NCBI GenBank assembly: GCA_025450375.1
Contig: JANWHO010000143.1
Location: 1-8,411 of the forward strand
DNA length: 8,411 bases
DNA from: Chloroflexota bacterium
GTDB taxonomy: Bacteria > Chloroflexota > UBA5177 > JANWHV01
Direction: 5' to 3'
In this document: piece by piece, positions 6,613-8,411 of the stretch
Layout: each line of letters starts with the position of its first letter
Position numbering within the stretch: position 1 is the stretch's first letter
Translations under genes and position numbers: made by a program
The notes under the pieces: model-generated
The model's database searches: none
What the model was told of the DNA's origin: nothing
Seen by the model: only the letters and a program-made list of their open reading frames with translations

Positions 6613-8411
6613 ATGGGCGACGAGCGGGAAGAGATTCGTGGACGGCTGCCCATCGAGACGCTGGTCGGTGAACACGTCGCGCTCAAACGGGCCGGGCGCA
6701 ACCTCAGCGGCCTCTGCCCTTTCCATCAGGAAAAGTCACCTTCCTTCATCGTCTCTCCCGAACGTGGAAGCTTTCATTGTTTCGGCTGCGGAGCGGGCGG
6801 TGACGTTTTCCGCTTCTACATGCTGATCAACAAGGTAGAGTTTCCCGATGCCATCCGGGCTCTGGCTGCCCGCGTAGGGGTCGAACTGGACCCCGAGGCC
6901 GGTCGGCGTAAGGCCGCCGAGGCGCGTTCCTTCGAGGTGCTGCAAGCGGTCAGCCTGTATTTTCAGCAGGCGCTGGCCTCGCAAGCGGGCGCGCAAGCGC
7001 GGGACTACCTCGCGGGCCGGGGCCTTACCCGTGACACCATCGAGCGATTCGCCATCGGCTTCATGCCGGATTGGGGAGAAGCGCTCCGGCGCTTGCTCCC
7101 CGAACGCGGGGTGAGCGAGCAGGAATTGGTGGATGCCTCGGTGCTTCTGCCCTCGGAGCAAGGACGCGAGCCCTTTTGTCCCTTGCACGGGCGAATCATC
7201 TTCCCGATCCGCGATCAGCAGGGCCGGGTTTGCGGCTTCGGCGGTCGGGTGCTGGGCGATGGGAAACCAAAGTACCTCAACTCGCGTCAGAGCGCCATCT
7301 TCAACAAGAGCGCCGTCCTCTATACGATTGACCGGGCCGCCGAGCCCATCCGCGCCGCCGGCGAGGCGGTGATCGTGGAGGGCTACCTGGATGCCTTGCG
7401 AGCCCATCAGGAAGGGTTCACCAATGTGGTGGCCAGCCTGGGGACCGCGATCACCGTGCAACAACTCGGCACTCTGGCCCGGTTGCGGACTCGCGAGGCG
7501 GCGCCCTTACGGGTGGTCCTGGCCCTGGACGCCGACCCCGCCGGGGCCCGTGCCGCCGCCGAGGCCGGGGTACGGGCCACCATCGAGCTGCGCCCCGCGT
7601 CCACCGGTACTCAGTCACCCCTCGCGGCCCCCAGCCGCTCACCGCTGGACCTGCATATCGCCTCGCTGCCGGAGGGACGCGATCCCGACGAGGTAATCGC
7701 CGAGAATCCCGTCGCCTGGCGGACGGCGATTGGCGGCGCCCCGCCCGCCATGGATTATCTCTTCGATCTAGTGCTCGGCACTCTGGATCCGCGCCTCCCC
7801 ACGTTTGCTCAGGATCTGCTGGCCCAACTGCTGCCGATCATTGGTCAGTTACCGGGGGTGGGAGTACAGCAGCCTTATCTGGAGCGGCTGGCCACGATCA
7901 CGCGGATTGATACTGCCGCGCTCCGTGGTGAACTGGGTCGCCTCCGTGGGGAGAAACGGCGCGGCCAGCGGCAGATTGAGGCGGGCGAGGACCGGATGGC
8001 GGCCCTCCGCCGGGTAACTCAGGCCCGCGACACCCGCACCTTGATCGAGGAGGAACTGCTGGCCCTCCTCCTTCGCCAGTCTCCGCTCGACTCGGCCGCC
8101 CTGGAAGTGGCGGCGGCAATGTCCCTGGGGGCCCAGAGCCGGCAGGCGCTGCTGACCACCATTCTGGCCGCTCACGCGGGCGCTCGGCCCACCGGGGCCG
8201 CGATCAGCGAATCGCTGCCGGAACCGGAGCGTGAACAGGCCGAGGCTTGGCTGGCGGCGCCCACTCCCCCGGCCGTCGAGCCCGCCAAGCTTCCCAGAGC
8301 CTTGCAGGTCTATGCCGACCGCCTGGAGCGATTGGCCCAGAGCGACCGGCTGAAAGAGCAAGGCGCCCTGCTCGACCAGGTCGACGGGTCCACCGCCCGT
8401 GAGTTGATGGC
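6613..8411 (+). CDS. dnaG: DNA primase DnaG (3' end cut by the window)
   Basis: DnaG makes the RNA primers for lagging-strand synthesis and works with the replicative helicase. 599 codons are visible and the frame is still open at the window edge. Zinc-binding domain: CPFH (Cys35, His38) and CFGC (Cys56, Cys59), with the same spacing as E. coli DnaG. Catalytic core: RIIFPIRD at 194-201, GFGGR at 208-212, PKYLNS at 219-224. Toprim: EGYLD with Glu256, DAD with Asp306 and Asp308, and GRDPDE with Asp357 and Asp359. All metal-binding acids are kept. Between the DAD and DPD motifs there are about 15 more residues than in E. coli, a Ser/Pro/Ala-rich stretch near 328-345. Residues after about 470 are helix-prone and charged and correspond to the helicase-interaction region, less conserved as usual. 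The start is set by a strong ribosome site. In many bacteria rpoD follows dnaG; that part is outside the window. Confidence 0.96.
   Translation, partial: MGDEREEIRGRLPIETLVGEHVALKRAGRNLSGLCPFHQEKSPSFIVSPERGSFHCFGCGAGGDVFRFYMLINKVEFPDAIRALAARVGVELDPEAGRRKAAEARSFEVLQAVSLYFQQALASQAGAQARDYLAGRGLTRDTIERFAIGFMPDWGEALRRLLPERGVSEQELVDASVLLPSEQGREPFCPLHGRIIFPIRDQQGRVCGFGGRVLGDGKPKYLNSRQSAIFNKSAVLYTIDRAAEPIRAAGEAVIVEGYLDALRAHQEGFTNVVASLGTAITVQQLGTLARLRTREAAPLRVVLALDADPAGARAAAEAGVRATIELRPASTGTQSPLAAPSRSPLDLHIASLPEGRDPDEVIAENPVAWRTAIGGAPPAMDYLFDLVLGTLDPRLPTFAQDLLAQLLPIIGQLPGVGVQQPYLERLATITRIDTAALRGELGRLRGEKRRGQRQIEAGEDRMAALRRVTQARDTRTLIEEELLALLLRQSPLDSAALEVAAAMSLGAQSRQALLTTILAAHAGARPTGAAISESLPEPEREQAEAWLAAPTPPAVEPAKLPRALQVYADRLERLAQSDRLKEQGALLDQVDGSTARELM

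Noticed and set aside
6593..6826. Short plus-strand open frame starting at an ATG just before dnaG
   Set aside because: Out of frame with dnaG, overlaps its zinc-finger coding region, and the ribosome site lies inside it rather than before it.
6736..7464. 242-codon minus-strand open frame opposite dnaG
   Set aside because: Antisense to the catalytic core of primase, whose motifs are intact; no independent support.

Overview
The window carries six protein-coding genes and no RNA genes, insertion sequences, CRISPR arrays or other obvious mobile DNA. Base composition is GC-rich throughout and long antisense open frames are common, as expected from GC-biased codons. A CdaA-type diadenylate cyclase with its YbbR partner is typical of Gram-positive and related lineages (Firmicutes, Actinobacteria-like groups, Chloroflexota) rather than Proteobacteria. 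The high GC, the stand-alone UgpC/MsmK-like ATPase and the absence of glmM after cdaR make a Chloroflexota or related high-GC Terrabacterial lineage my best guess. That placement is inference and was not tested by any search.

Left part, minus strand: uvrB (start near 3260, stop at 1266) is followed 122 bp downstream by a sugar/polyol ABC transporter ATPase (1143 to 37). No permease or solute-binding gene is visible, so the ATPase looks like an orphan subunit. The gap between the two holds two short inverted repeats and no convincing promoter.

Centre, plus strand: cdaA (3521-4309) and cdaR (4318-5697) form a tight two-gene operon making and controlling the second messenger c-di-AMP. It is divergent from uvrB across a 260-bp intergenic region with promoter-like elements for both directions. 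cdaR ends in an 11-bp convergent overlap with a minus-strand HAD-IIA phosphatase gene (6508-5687).

Right part: the phosphatase gene is divergent from dnaG (6613 to beyond the window end), which encodes DNA primase. The 104-bp gap between them holds a 6+6 bp perfect inverted repeat lying between plausible -35 and -10 elements of dnaG. It also holds a TANNNT-type -10 placed so that the phosphatase mRNA could begin at its own GTG.

Functionally this is core chromosome: nucleotide excision repair, c-di-AMP synthesis, replication priming, and two metabolic accessory genes. I found no defence system, toxin or new multi-gene system. The points worth a second look are regulatory (the dnaG inverted repeat, the possible leaderless phosphatase gene) and structural (the CdaR N-terminal extension, the primase Toprim insertion, the lack of glmM).
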